Under the pieces are notes generated by a model. It worked only from the letters and a program-made list of their open reading frames with translations, was not told the origin of the DNA and searched no databases. The position numbers were made by a program, and so were the translations under genes. Below, piece by piece: positions 16,482 to 27,710 of a DNA stretch of 64,000 nucleotides. Origin of the DNA: Betaproteobacteria bacterium UBA2592 (GTDB lineage Bacteria; Pseudomonadota; Gammaproteobacteria; Burkholderiales; Rhodocyclaceae). How positions within the stretch are numbered: position 1 is the stretch's first letter; every line of letters begins with the position of its first letter. Where the stretch lies: NCBI GenBank assembly GCA_002340095.1, contig DDKS01000033.1, positions 38,952-102,951 on the forward strand, given 5' to 3'.

Positions 16482-16492
16482 GATGGGTTGGC

Positions 16493-19111
<2,619 letters not shown>

Positions 19112-19157
19112 GGCAGATGCCTGTCGGATTCGGTAAAGGACGAAATTCTACAAAGAA

Positions 19158-19182
19158 AAGCCCGCCGACGGGCGGCGGGCTT
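19158..19182 (-). terminator. Terminator of the solute-binding protein gene
   Basis: On the minus strand AAGCCCGCCG / CGGCGGGCTT forms a 10-bp stem with a five-base loop, followed by TTTTCTTT. It lies 20 bases after the solute-binding protein stop and upstream of alaS. Confidence 0.8.
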
Positions 19183-19201
19183 GAATCGAAGCGAAATTCG
19201 A

Positions 19202-20503
19202 TCAGAATGCCACGACCTTCTTCAGGGCGGGCTTGGCCGCGAGAACCGAGTTGCCCCGGCTCACCGCCGTGTCGAGGGCTGCCTTGGCCGGCTTCTTGTC
19301 GGCCCAGACCTGTTCCAGTTCCTCGTCGACGATCATGCGCACCGGCTCCAGGGTGGAGATGCGCAAGGGTTGGGCCGCCCCCTTGCCCTGCAAGGAGGCA
19401 TAGGCCACATCGAGCACCTGCTCCTCGTCCTTGGGCAACTGGGCCTTGAGGGCCTTGCGGGCGGTGTCGGTGAGCGGCAGGAAGCCCCCGACCCGGGCCA
19501 GGTCCATCTGGGTTTCCGGCGCCAGGATGAAACGCACGAAGCGGGCCACAGCTTTGTACTCCTGGGGTTTGTAGCCACCGCCGATCCAGATGGAGGCGCC
19601 CCCCGCCAGGGTGTGCCGGGGACCGCCGTAGATGTCTTCGTGATACGGCAGCGGGGCCACCCCGAGTTCGACACCGGGCGCCTCGCGCAAATAGCTGGCC
19701 GCCCAGGAATCGGAAGTGAGCATGGCGCACTCGTTCTTGTGGAAGTATTCATCGGCCTCGTTGGTGCGGCCTACATTGTGGAAGTAGCCGGCCTTGTGCC
19801 AGGTGGCGAGCATGGCCACGTGTTTGACCTGGGGCAGGCCGTTGAAGCCCAGCTCACCCTTCTTGTCGGCCACCGGCACGCCGGAGACGGAGCTGACGTT
19901 GTCGATGTGGACCCACACCGGCCAGGAGGAGGTGTAGGGACAGGTGATGCCACGGTCCACCATCACCCCGGCCATGTCCTGCATCTGCCGCCAGGTGCGG
20001 GGCGGCTGCTCGGGATCGAGGCCGGCCTTGCGGAAGATGCGCTTGTTGTAGAACAGGACGGGGGTGGAAAAGGCCACAGGCAGGGCCACGGGTTTGTTCT
20101 TGCTCTCGCCGACCCAGAGATCGGTGGAGAGGTCCTTGGGGGCCAGGGGTTCCCGGGTTTCCTTCATGAGCTGGTGCAGGGGCTTGAAGCTGGCCTGATT
20201 GACCACGAAGTTGGCCACGGTCTCGGTGGTGGCCAGGTTCAGATGGGCCGGCTTGCCATGGGCTTCGGCATGGATGAGGTTGATGCGCACATCCTTGTTC
20301 TGGCTGTTGAAACGCTCCACCAGGGCAGCCAGACGCTCGGCATTGCTGCGCGCCAGCTGATGGGCAAAGGTGATCTCGGTGACTGCGGGCGCCTTCTCGG
20401 GCGCGGCCCCCTTGCGGGCGGGCGCCTTGGCACTGGACGCCAGCGCTCCCCCCGAGAGGGAGAGCATCAAAGCCAGCACGAGGGGGTGGAACTTGCAGCG
20501 CAT
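19202..20503 (-). CDS. ABC transporter extracellular solute-binding protein, UgpB-like
   Basis: A 433-residue periplasmic binding protein of family 1 (maltose/glycerol-3-phosphate type). It has a signal peptide (MRCKFHPLVLALMLSLSGGALA) and the family pattern FAHQLARSNAERLAALVERFN, then PVALPVAFSTPVLFYNKRIF and TWRQMQDMA. UgpB captures glycerol-3-phosphate for an inner-membrane ABC permease, but no permease or ATPase gene is nearby, so the substrate and partner are open. The ATG at 20503 is preceded by AGGAG. A longer frame upstream is not supported by any signal-peptide logic. Confidence 0.85.
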   Translation of the reverse strand: MRCKFHPLVLALMLSLSGGALASSAKAPARKGAAPEKAPAVTEITFAHQLARSNAERLAALVERFNSQNKDVRINLIHAEAHGKPAHLNLATTETVANFVVNQASFKPLHQLMKETREPLAPKDLSTDLWVGESKNKPVALPVAFSTPVLFYNKRIFRKAGLDPEQPPRTWRQMQDMAGVMVDRGITCPYTSSWPVWVHIDNVSSVSGVPVADKKGELGFNGLPQVKHVAMLATWHKAGYFHNVGRTNEADEYFHKNECAMLTSDSWAASYLREAPGVELGVAPLPYHEDIYGGPRHTLAGGASIWIGGGYKPQEYKAVARFVRFILAPETQMDLARVGGFLPLTDTARKALKAQLPKDEEQVLDVAYASLQGKGAAQPLRISTLEPVRMIVDEELEQVWADKKPAKAALDTAVSRGNSVLAAKPALKKVVAF

Positions 20504-20644
20504 GGGGAAACTCCTGGGTAATACAAAGGTCTGATTATACTGCTGCAAATCCGGCTTTGCCGTCTTTCCCGATACTTCGCCATCCATGGAAAACCCCTGC
20601 AACGGCTCCCCCGGCATCGTGGGAATGTGGGAAAATCGCGGCTC

Positions 20645-21085
20645 ATGAAACGATCGTTCCCCCTGCTGGGCTTTCTGGCCCTTGCCCTGCCCCTGACCGG
20701 CTGCGACCAGTTGAGCAGCAGGATGGGCCTGGAAGACCCGGCAAAGAAGGAAGCCCGCCTCGATGCGGAAGGCCGTGCGGTGGGCAGCGGTTGCCGTCAC
20801 TCGGGCCGGGCCATCGAGGATTGCTACTCCATCTACACCTGGCTGCCCAAGGAATCGGTCTTTGCCGGCTGGCGGGAGATGGACGAGTACATGCGGGAGA
20901 ACAAGCTGGAGACGGTGGCGCCCCAACTGCCGCCACCGCCCCCTCCCGAAACCACCAAGCGCAAGAAGAAGTCAAACGCCACGCCGGCTGCGGCGGAAAC
21001 CGCCGCGCCCAGCCCGGACAAGCCGCCGGAGCCGGCCAGCCCGCCCGCTGCCGAGCAACCCGCCGGTGCAGCCGGCAAGACCTGA
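20645..21085 (+). CDS. Small lipoprotein with proline-rich tail
   Basis: A 146-residue protein with a lipoprotein signal (MKRSFPLLGFLALALPLTGC, lipobox LTGC), so the mature protein should be lipid-anchored at the envelope. A compact region with two Cys (GSGCRHSGRAIEDCYSIY) is followed by a Pro-rich tail with PPPPPPETTKRKKK and Ala/Pro/Lys repeats, likely disordered. I recognise no family. It is divergent from the solute-binding protein gene and ends 55 bases before the helicase gene. Confidence 0.7.
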   Translation: MKRSFPLLGFLALALPLTGCDQLSSRMGLEDPAKKEARLDAEGRAVGSGCRHSGRAIEDCYSIYTWLPKESVFAGWREMDEYMRENKLETVAPQLPPPPPPETTKRKKKSNATPAAAETAAPSPDKPPEPASPPAAEQPAGAAGKT

Positions 21086-21140
21086 TCCCTGTCGCCCCCG
21101 GCGCCGGCTGAAGCGCCCCAGGCACCTATAATCCCCGCCC

Positions 21141-22586
21141 ATGACCGACACCACATCCCCCACCGGCCAGACATCCGCAGACATCACCTTCGCCAGCCTG
21201 GGCCTCGCCCCCGAACTGCTCAGGGCCATCAGCGAAGCCGGCTACTCCCGCCCCACCCCGATCCAGGCCCAGGCCATTCCCCTGGTGCTGTCCGGCAAGG
21301 ACATCATGGGCGGCGCCCAGACCGGCACCGGCAAGACGGCGGCTTTCACCTTGCCCATCCTGCAGCGCATCCTGCCCTTTGCCACCAGCAGCCCCTCGCC
21401 GGCCAGGCACCCGGTGCGCGCCCTGATCCTCGCCCCAACCCGGGAACTGGCCCTGCAGGTGTTCGAATCGGTCAGGACCTACAGCAAATACACCCCCTTG
21501 CGCGCCCTGTGCGCCTATGGCGGCGTCGACATCAAGCCGCAGATCGCCGAGTTGAAGAAGGGGGTGGAGATTCTGGTCGCCACGCCCGGACGGCTGCTGG
21601 ACCATGTGGAACAGAAAACGGTCAGTTTCGGCTCGGTCCAGGCCCTGGTCCTCGACGAGGCCGACCGGATGCTGGACATGGGCTTCATCCCCGACATCAA
21701 GCGCATCCTCAACCTGCTGCCGGCCCAGCGCCAGAGCCTGTTGTTCTCGGCCACCTTCTCCGACGAAATCAAGCGTCTGGCCGACTCCATGCTCAAGGCC
21801 CCGACTCTGGTGGAAGTGGCCCGGCGTAACCAGGTGTCGGACACCATCACCCACCGGGTGCATCCGGTTTCCGAATATGGCAAGCGACACCTGCTGACCC
21901 GGCTGCTCAAATCCGGGGAGATCGGCCAGTGCATCGTGTTTACCCGCACCAAGCAGGGCTGTTCCCGCCTGGCCCGGGAGCTGCAGCGATCCGGCATCCA
22001 CGCCGACGCCATCCACGGCGACAAAAGCCAGCTGGAGCGGATCAAGGCCCTGGAAGACTTCAAGTCCGGTGCCACCACAGTGCTGGTGGCCACCGATGTG
22101 GCCGCCCGCGGCCTGGACATCGAGGAACTGCCCCACGTCATCAACTACGAACTGCCCCACACCCCGGAAGACTACGTGCACCGCATCGGCCGCACCGGCC
22201 GCGCGGGCAAGCAGGGCAATGCGGTTTCCCTGGTCACGGCAGCCGAAGTGGCCTATCTGGTGGACATCGAGAAGCTGATCAAGAAGGAAATCGAGCAGGT
22301 GGTGGTGCCGGGCTTCGAGCCCGACCCGGAGTACGAATACCCCCCGGGCCACAAGAAGAAGCGCGCGGCACCGCCTCCCAAGGCCCCCCTGGCCGACCGC
22401 CCAGCCCGGCCCGAACGCCACGGCGGCAAGCGCGCCCAGGTGGCGGCGGACGGCTTCGACTTCTCCTTGCCCTACCAGCCCCGGGGCGAAATCCCCGACT
22501 CGCCCCAGGCGCCCGCCCGGGAGGTGCCCCACAAGCCCGTCAAGGTGGTGGCCGCCCTGCTCGGCGGCCTGGGCCGCAAGGCCTGA
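21141..22586 (+). CDS. rhlE: DEAD-box RNA helicase, RhlE-like
   Basis: A 481-residue ATP-dependent RNA helicase. The Q motif region FASLGLAPELLRAISEAGYSRPTPIQ, motif I AQTGTGKT, motif Ia PTRELALQV, motif II DEAD (VLDEADRML), motif III SAT, and motifs V and VI (ATDVAARGLDI, HRIGRTGRAG) are all intact. The C-terminal 110 residues are basic and Pro-rich, as in RhlE-type enzymes that act on ribosome assembly or mRNA decay. The assignment among RhlE, DeaD and DbpA relies on overall pattern and tail and is less firm than the family. Confidence 0.92.
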   Translation: MTDTTSPTGQTSADITFASLGLAPELLRAISEAGYSRPTPIQAQAIPLVLSGKDIMGGAQTGTGKTAAFTLPILQRILPFATSSPSPARHPVRALILAPTRELALQVFESVRTYSKYTPLRALCAYGGVDIKPQIAELKKGVEILVATPGRLLDHVEQKTVSFGSVQALVLDEADRMLDMGFIPDIKRILNLLPAQRQSLLFSATFSDEIKRLADSMLKAPTLVEVARRNQVSDTITHRVHPVSEYGKRHLLTRLLKSGEIGQCIVFTRTKQGCSRLARELQRSGIHADAIHGDKSQLERIKALEDFKSGATTVLVATDVAARGLDIEELPHVINYELPHTPEDYVHRIGRTGRAGKQGNAVSLVTAAEVAYLVDIEKLIKKEIEQVVVPGFEPDPEYEYPPGHKKKRAAPPPKAPLADRPARPERHGGKRAQVAADGFDFSLPYQPRGEIPDSPQAPAREVPHKPVKVVAALLGGLGRKA

Positions 22587-22615
22587 AGCCGGCAAGCCCG
22601 CGTTGGCCCCCCGCC

Positions 22616-22639
22616 AACGCCCCGCTCAGGGGCGTTTTG
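22616..22639 (+). terminator. Terminator after rhlE
   Basis: AACGCCCC / GGGGCGTT forms an 8-bp stem with a five-base loop and a TTTT start to its 3' side. It lies 29 bases after the helicase stop and overlaps the end of the convergent phosphatase gene. Confidence 0.65.
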
Positions 22640-23411
22640 CAGGGGGCCACACGGCGGGCGCCTTCGGCTCGTCAATGAATTTGAGCAGGGCAACGGAGAT
22701 GTTGTCACCCTCGCCCGCGCTCCGGGCCCGGGCCATGTCGATCAGGCGTGCGGCCACTTCCCGGGCTGTACCGGTGCTGAGCAGGGCGCCCAGTTCCTCC
22801 TCGCTGAAGTAGGCCCAGAGGCCGTCGGAGCAGAGCAGCAGGCTGTCGCCGCCGCGCAGGCGCTCGGCACCGCCGAATTCGACCCGGGGCTCATCCCGCC
22901 CGCCAAGGGAGGTGAGCAGGATGTTCTTGTTGGGATGGGTTTCGGCATCCTCGGGCGAGATGCGGCCAAGCCGGACCAGATGTTCCACATACGAATGGTC
23001 GATGGTGCGGGTCTGCAGGTGCACGCCACGGAAGTGGTACAGACGGCTGTCGCCGCAATGGGCCCAGACGGCCCGCGCCCCGGGCAGGAGCAACACGGCC
23101 ACGGCCGTGCTGTGAGGGTCCTTCTCGTTGATGAAGCGCGAGGCCTTGATCATGGTGTGCGCTTCGAGCAGGCTGGCCTGGAGCAGGTGCTGGGGGCTCT
23201 CGCTCGTGCCCCAGTGCTGGAAGTTGGTGCTCAGGGTATGGATGACCTGTTCGGCCGCCAGGGCCCCGCCCGTATGCCCGCCCATGCCGTCGGCGACAAC
23301 GGCCAGGGCAAGCCCGGCCTGCCGGGCGTGCCCCACGAGGGCCACCCGGTCCTGCTGTTCCTTGCGGTCGCCCTGGTGCTGGGCAATGCAGGCATCCAGC
23401 TTCAAAGCCAT
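22626..23411 (-). CDS. PP2C-family serine/threonine phosphatase
   Basis: A 261-residue protein phosphatase. The metal-binding motifs are clear: QDRVALVGH near the start, VVADGMGGHTGGALAAEQV, HCGDSRLYHFRG in the middle, SDGLWAYFSEEEL, and a late GEGDNISVALLKF. Such enzymes remove phosphate from Ser/Thr and often counter Hanks-type kinases, but no kinase gene lies near. It is preceded by a short unknown gene and an HDOD gene on the same strand, which may form one transcription unit. Confidence 0.9.
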   Translation of the reverse strand: MALKLDACIAQHQGDRKEQQDRVALVGHARQAGLALAVVADGMGGHTGGALAAEQVIHTLSTNFQHWGTSESPQHLLQASLLEAHTMIKASRFINEKDPHSTAVAVLLLPGARAVWAHCGDSRLYHFRGVHLQTRTIDHSYVEHLVRLGRISPEDAETHPNKNILLTSLGGRDEPRVEFGGAERLRGGDSLLLCSDGLWAYFSEEELGALLSTGTAREVAARLIDMARARSAGEGDNISVALLKFIDEPKAPAVWPPAKRP

Positions 23412-23453
23412 TTTTCCCTCCCGGCGCGGGAGGCCGGCGCAAAAGACATGGGC

Positions 23454-23759
23454 CTAGCGGGAGAAGGCGGCCCGGACTTCCTGGGGACGCTTGAGGTGCG
23501 CGCTCTTGAGGGGGTTGCGCTCGATGTAGACCCGGTGGGCCGCCACGACGATGGCGTGCACATCCTCGCTGGAGAGCTGGGGAAAGTTCTCGCGCAGCAC
23601 CCGGAAGGCCAGGTGTTCGAGGGAATGCCCGCCCCAGCCGGCGCTGGGGTCGAAAAAAGGCTCGATCATGACGTAGGCGCTGTCGAAGATCTCGCGCAAC
23701 TGCTTGTTCTGGCGTCGGTCGGGTTGAGGGATGACGGAAGCTTCGGTAGGTGCGGTCAC
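23454..23759 (-). CDS. Conserved protein of unknown function
   Basis: A 101-residue soluble protein, GTG start with AGGAA upstream. It has two likely helices (QLREIFDSAYVMIEPFFD and VHAIVVAAHRVYIERNP) and no membrane segment or known motif. It sits 34 bases after the HDOD gene and 42 bases before the phosphatase gene, all in the same direction, so a shared signalling role is possible. I recognise no family. Confidence 0.6.
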   Translation of the reverse strand: MTAPTEASVIPQPDRRQNKQLREIFDSAYVMIEPFFDPSAGWGGHSLEHLAFRVLRENFPQLSSEDVHAIVVAAHRVYIERNPLKSAHLKRPQEVRAAFSR

Positions 23760-23793
23760 GGCTCAATTCCTGAAAAGATGTTTCGCGGCCATT

Positions 23794-24684
23794 CTAGACC
23801 ATCGCATCGGGCTGTTCATGAAAGCGCTCGAGGATTTCGTCAGCGAATTCGGGCAGCGCATCGTCGTGGAGGCCCAGCTCGGCCAGCACATCGCCCTGGA
23901 TCTGCAGCCATTCGGGGTTCTCCACCCGCTGCTCGCGGCAATGCAGCTCCATGGCCAGCTGCAGGATAGCCACCATGGTGCGGGAGGCATGCATGCCCAT
24001 GCCGGCGATGTCGTGATGACAGCGCACCGCGTCGCAGATGAAGGCCGGCAGGGACCAGTGGCGGGCCACCAGATAGCCGACGGCGCAGTGGTCCAGATTG
24101 AATTTCCGGTCCTCCTCCTGCAGGTCGACCCAGCGGCCCGCGTCGCCCAGGTGCATTTCCTTGCAGTAGGTGGAAAAGCGCTGCATCAGCACCGGCACGC
24201 CGCAGTCGTGGAACATGCCGGCCAGGTAGGCCTGGTCGGGAAAGATGTTGCACACGGACACCCGGTCGTCGGCAATCAGCATGGCCAGCTGCGCCACCGC
24301 CTGGGAGCGGGCCCAGAAGCTTTCGTAGGCCAGGCGGTTGGCCTTGATCTCCGTGGCGCTGGTGAGGACCACGGCCTGTACCAGATTGAAGGTTTCCTTC
24401 ACGCCCAGGGCGTGGATGATCTGCTCGACGCTCTCGAAGGGGTGATGCTGGCGGTAGGCAACGCTCTTGACGGCCTTGAAGAGCAGGGCCGTCACCCCCG
24501 GGTCCTGGGTGATGATCCGGGCCAGGGCACGCACGTCGAACTCGCGGCGGTTGAGCAGGCGGCGCAGTTCTTCGAGCACCCGGGGCTGGGGGGGAATCTT
24601 CACGCCCCGGTCCAGGACGAAGCGGAGCCGGGCGGCTTCATCGGGCGCCAGGCTGGCGAGGATTTCCGACAGGGGAACGCTCAT
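23794..24684 (-). CDS. HDOD domain protein
   Basis: A 296-residue protein. The segment KIPPQPRVLEELRRLLNRREFDVRALARIITQDPGVTALLFKAVKS is the start of an HDOD domain, an HD-like fold lacking nuclease activity. It continues through YLAGMFHDCGVPVL and the terminal CDAVRCHHD. HDOD proteins act in regulation, often in motility or stress responses, as scaffolds rather than enzymes. The start overlaps the stop of the small membrane protein gene (ATGA). Confidence 0.85.
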   Translation of the reverse strand: MSVPLSEILASLAPDEAARLRFVLDRGVKIPPQPRVLEELRRLLNRREFDVRALARIITQDPGVTALLFKAVKSVAYRQHHPFESVEQIIHALGVKETFNLVQAVVLTSATEIKANRLAYESFWARSQAVAQLAMLIADDRVSVCNIFPDQAYLAGMFHDCGVPVLMQRFSTYCKEMHLGDAGRWVDLQEEDRKFNLDHCAVGYLVARHWSLPAFICDAVRCHHDIAGMGMHASRTMVAILQLAMELHCREQRVENPEWLQIQGDVLAELGLHDDALPEFADEILERFHEQPDAMV

Positions 24685-24863
24685 GGTGCAGAAGACTCCT
24701 CTCCCCCGGGGCCGGTTTCCCGGGCCGCCGGAGCCTGGCGCGCTGCCGCCCGCCGCCGGAGTCGCCCGTAGGTACGCAGGGACATCCAGGTGCCGATCAG
24801 GGACAGGATGGGCCCTCCCACCAGCAGGAGCTGCAGTTTCTGCTCATCACTCAGTTCCAGCAT
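24681..24863 (-). CDS. Small single-pass membrane protein
   Basis: A 60-residue protein with one hydrophobic helix (about residues 10-28, LLLVGGPILSLIGTWMSL), followed by a very basic stretch (RTYGRLRRRAAAR) and an acidic Gly/Glu tail. The basic side suggests the C-terminus faces the cytoplasm. GGAGG sits just upstream of the ATG. The stop overlaps the HDOD gene start, so the two are probably co-translated. No family is recognised. Confidence 0.6.
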   Translation of the reverse strand: MLELSDEQKLQLLLVGGPILSLIGTWMSLRTYGRLRRRAAARQAPAARETGPGGEESSAP

Positions 24864-24930
24864 GGTGCCCTTTCCTCCCGGAGAAACGAGCCGGCATTTT
24901 ACCCCAGCCCCCGGCCGTGGCGGCATGGGC

Positions 24931-25716
24931 TCAGCCCTCGCGCCAGGGGGCGAACCAGCCCAGGCCCGCCCCGGTGGTGCTGGCGGGCTTGTACTCGCAG
25001 CCCACCCAGCCGGTGTAGCCCAGCTCATCGAGCCGGCGGAACAGGTAGGGATAGTGGATTTCCCCGGACCCGGGCTCGTGCCGCCCGGGATTGTCCGCCA
25101 CCTGGATGTGGCCGATGGCAGGAAGGTGCTGCGCCAGGGTGCGGGCCAGGTCGCCCGCCATGATCTGGGCGTGGTAGAGATCGAGCTGCACGCGCAGGTT
25201 GGGCTCCTCCAGGCTGCGCTGCAGGGCGAAGGCCTTGGCCGGGGTGTCGAGCCAGTAGCCGGGCATGTCCACCCGGCTGTTGATGGGTTCGATCAGCAGG
25301 ATCACCCCGGCCTCGGCGCAACGCCGCGCCGCCGCCTTGAGGTTGGCGCGCCAGGTGGCCTCCAGCTGTTCCGCCGCCACTCCCGGCAGGACCAGGCCGG
25401 AAAGGGCGTGAAGCCGGGTGCAACCCAGGGTGCGGGCATAGTCGAGCGCCTGTTCCAGCCCCTGGCGGAATTCCGCCTCCCGGCCCGGATGGCAGGCCAA
25501 CCCCCGTTCCCCGGCGGCCCAGTCGCCGGCAGGCAGGTTGAACAGGACCTGGGTCAGCCCCGCCTGGCGCAGCCAGCGGCGGATTTCCTCGGCCGGATGC
25601 TCGTAGGGAAAGAGGAACTCGACCCCCCGGAACCCGGCCCGGGCCGCGGCTTCGAAACGTTCGGGGAAAGGCAGTTCGGTAAACAGGAAGGAGAGATTGG
25701 CGCAAAAACGTGGCAT
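24931..25716 (-). CDS. hyi: Hydroxypyruvate isomerase-like sugar isomerase (Hyi/OtnI family)
   Basis: A 261-residue TIM-barrel isomerase. MPRFCANLSFLFTELPFPERF at the start, GFRGVEFLFPYEH, LIEPINSRVDMPGYWLD and QLDLYHAQIMAGDL are signatures of the Hyi/OtnI branch of the xylose isomerase-like fold. The Glu in LIEP and the Glu in GCEYKP should bind the metal. Family members isomerise hydroxypyruvate to tartronate semialdehyde or act on 2-oxo-tetronate. No glyoxylate-pathway neighbours are seen to decide between them. Confidence 0.88.
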   Translation of the reverse strand: MPRFCANLSFLFTELPFPERFEAAARAGFRGVEFLFPYEHPAEEIRRWLRQAGLTQVLFNLPAGDWAAGERGLACHPGREAEFRQGLEQALDYARTLGCTRLHALSGLVLPGVAAEQLEATWRANLKAAARRCAEAGVILLIEPINSRVDMPGYWLDTPAKAFALQRSLEEPNLRVQLDLYHAQIMAGDLARTLAQHLPAIGHIQVADNPGRHEPGSGEIHYPYLFRRLDELGYTGWVGCEYKPASTTGAGLGWFAPWREG

Positions 25717-25814
25717 GGCATCGGAGCGGGGCTGAACTTTGGCCCCGGCGGACAGTCAGTTGCAAACCCGGGCAGTATAATCCGCCCGCCACCGCCAACC
25801 TTTCCGAGGACACC

Positions 25815-26372
25815 ATGGGCAACCGCCTTTCCAAGATCGTCACCCGCACCGGCGATGCCGGCACCACCGGCCTGGGAGATGGTTCCCGGGTCAACAAGGA
25901 CAGCCTGCGCATTCATGCCATCGGCGAGGTGGACGAGCTCAACTCGGCCCTGGGCCTGCTGCTGACCGAGCCCGACCTGCCCGACCCGGTGCGCATCGCC
26001 CTGGAAGGCGTGCAGCACGACCTGTTCGACCTGGGTGGCGAACTGTGCATGCCGGGCATGACCGTGTTCAGCCATGCCCAGGTGGCGCGGCTGGAGGAGC
26101 TGGCGGCGCAGTTCAACGCCGAACTGCCCCGACTCAAGGAATTCATCCTCCCCGGCGGCACCCGGGCCGCGGCCCTGGCCCACCTGTGCCGCACCATCTG
26201 CCGCCGGGCCGAACGCGCCATCGTGCACCTGGGCAACAACGAAAGCGTCTCCGACGACGCGCGGCGCTACATCAACCGCCTCTCCGATCTGCTCTTCATC
26301 CTCGGCCGCTTTCTGAACCGCAGCGCCGGCCGCGGCGATGTCCTCTGGCAGAAGGGCAAGAACGCCAGTTGA
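25815..26372 (+). CDS. Cob(I)alamin adenosyltransferase, PduO type
   Basis: A 185-residue enzyme that transfers the adenosyl group of ATP to cobalt in corrinoids, making coenzyme B12. The N-terminal KIVTRTGDAGTTGLGDGSRV is the ATP loop of the PduO family, and CRRAERAIVHLG together with RYINRLSDLLFILGRFLN is the conserved C-terminal helix pair. The ATG at 25815 follows GAGGA. It is divergent from hyi and precedes the nif accessory operon, but that operon has its own promoter. Confidence 0.93.
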   Translation: MGNRLSKIVTRTGDAGTTGLGDGSRVNKDSLRIHAIGEVDELNSALGLLLTEPDLPDPVRIALEGVQHDLFDLGGELCMPGMTVFSHAQVARLEELAAQFNAELPRLKEFILPGGTRAAALAHLCRTICRRAERAIVHLGNNESVSDDARRYINRLSDLLFILGRFLNRSAGRGDVLWQKGKNAS

Positions 26373-26415
26373 CCCGACCGCCCACGCCGGCCTGCGGGCC
26401 GGCCGCCCCCGGCTT

Positions 26416-26431
26416 TGTCGCAAACCCGACA
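26416..26431. promoter_or_regulatory. NifA upstream activator site
   Basis: TGTCGCAAACCCGACA matches the NifA consensus TGT-N10-ACA exactly. It lies about 105 bases upstream of the predicted nifV start point, within the normal range for NifA. NifA is known to bind this motif; binding here is inferred. Confidence 0.8.
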
Positions 26432-26503
26432 CAAGCCCTCCCATCCCCTTCCTTCGCCCCGCACACGAACACCATCCCCTTGATTCCAAAGGGAATGAAA
26501 ACC

Positions 26504-26519
26504 TGGCACCGCCCTTGCT
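26504..26519 (+). promoter_or_regulatory. Sigma-54 promoter of nifV
   Basis: TGGCACCGCCCTTGCT matches the -24/-12 consensus TGGCAC-N5-TTGCW without mismatch. It lies 36 bases before the nifV ATG, with the predicted start point near 26530. Together with the NifA site it marks nitrogen-fixation control of the operon. Confidence 0.9.
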
Positions 26520-26555
26520 AAATCAGGCTGACCCCCTGTTTTCTGCGAGGCCGCC

Positions 26556-27710
26556 ATGCAAGCCGTCACCATCAACGACACCACCCTGCGGGATGGCGAA
26601 CAATCCGCCGGGGTTGCCTTTTCCCTGGAGGAGAAGCTGACCATCGCCCGGGGACTCGATGCCATTGGCGTTCCCGAACTGGAAGTGGGCATCCCCGCCA
26701 TGGGGGGCGACGAACGGGAGGGCATCCGGGCCGTGGCCAGTCTCGGCCTCAAGGCTAGGCTCATGGTCTGGTGCCGCATGCACCCCGGAGATCTGGAGGC
26801 CTGCCGGGGCCTGGGCGCGCATCTGGTGGATATCTCCGTTCCCGCCTCCGACCAGCATCTGGCCGGCAAGCTGCGCAAGGACCGGGCCTGGCTGCTGGCC
26901 ACCCTGCCCAGCTACATCGCCCGGGGCCGTGATCTGGGCCTGGAGGTGTGCATCGGCTGCGAGGATGCCTCCCGGGCCGATCCAGACTTCCTTCTGGCCG
27001 TGGCCGCCGTGGCTGCCCGGGCCGGCGCCGTACGCCTGCGCTACGCCGACACCCTGGGCATCATGGAACCCTTCGGCCTGCACGCCATCATTGCCCGCCT
27101 GGTACGGGAATCGGGGCTGGCCATCGAAATGCACGCCCACGATGACCTGGGCCTGGCCACCGCCAACACCCTGGCCGCGATCCGGGCCGGCGCCACCCAT
27201 GTGAACACCACGGTCAACGGCCTCGGCGAACGGGCCGGCAACGCCCCCCTGGAGGAGGTGGTGCTGGGCGTGGCCAAGCTCTACGGCGGCAGCACCGGCG
27301 TAGACCTCAAGGGCTTCCCCGCCCTTTCGGAACGGGTGGCGCGCGCCTCGGGCCGCCCCGTTCCCTGGCAGAAGAGCATCGTCGGCCCCGGAGCCTTCAC
27401 CCACGAGGCCGGCATCCATGTGGACGGCCTGCTCAAGGACCCGCGCAACTACCAGGGCTTCGACCCTGGCGAAGTGGGACGCAGCCACCGCATCGTGCTG
27501 GGCAAGCATTCCGGCCATCGGGCCGTGCAGGCCGTCTATGCCCGCCTGGGCATTTCCCTCACCGAAGCCGAAGCCCGACGCCTGCTGGAGGTGGTGCGGG
27601 GCTTTGTCCTCACCGCCAAACGCCCACCCGATGAAACCGAACTCCTGGAACTGCTCCATGCCCGACCGACCGCCCCTCAAGCCCTTGCGGAGGATGCCCC
27701 CCATGTCTGA
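26556..27710 (+). CDS. nifV: Homocitrate synthase
   Basis: A 384-residue enzyme that condenses acetyl-CoA with 2-oxoglutarate to give homocitrate, the organic ligand of the nitrogenase iron-molybdenum cofactor. The start AVTINDTTLRDGEQSAGVAF is the catalytic DmpG/LeuA-type TIM barrel motif. HAHDDLGLATANTLAAIRAGATHVNTTVNGLGERAGN carries the metal-binding His pair, and ITHEAG-type FTHEAGIHVDGLLKD follows. The length and the nif neighbours separate it from LeuA. The cysE start overlaps its last codons. Confidence 0.96.
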   Translation: MQAVTINDTTLRDGEQSAGVAFSLEEKLTIARGLDAIGVPELEVGIPAMGGDEREGIRAVASLGLKARLMVWCRMHPGDLEACRGLGAHLVDISVPASDQHLAGKLRKDRAWLLATLPSYIARGRDLGLEVCIGCEDASRADPDFLLAVAAVAARAGAVRLRYADTLGIMEPFGLHAIIARLVRESGLAIEMHAHDDLGLATANTLAAIRAGATHVNTTVNGLGERAGNAPLEEVVLGVAKLYGGSTGVDLKGFPALSERVARASGRPVPWQKSIVGPGAFTHEAGIHVDGLLKDPRNYQGFDPGEVGRSHRIVLGKHSGHRAVQAVYARLGISLTEAEARRLLEVVRGFVLTAKRPPDETELLELLHARPTAPQALAEDAPHV

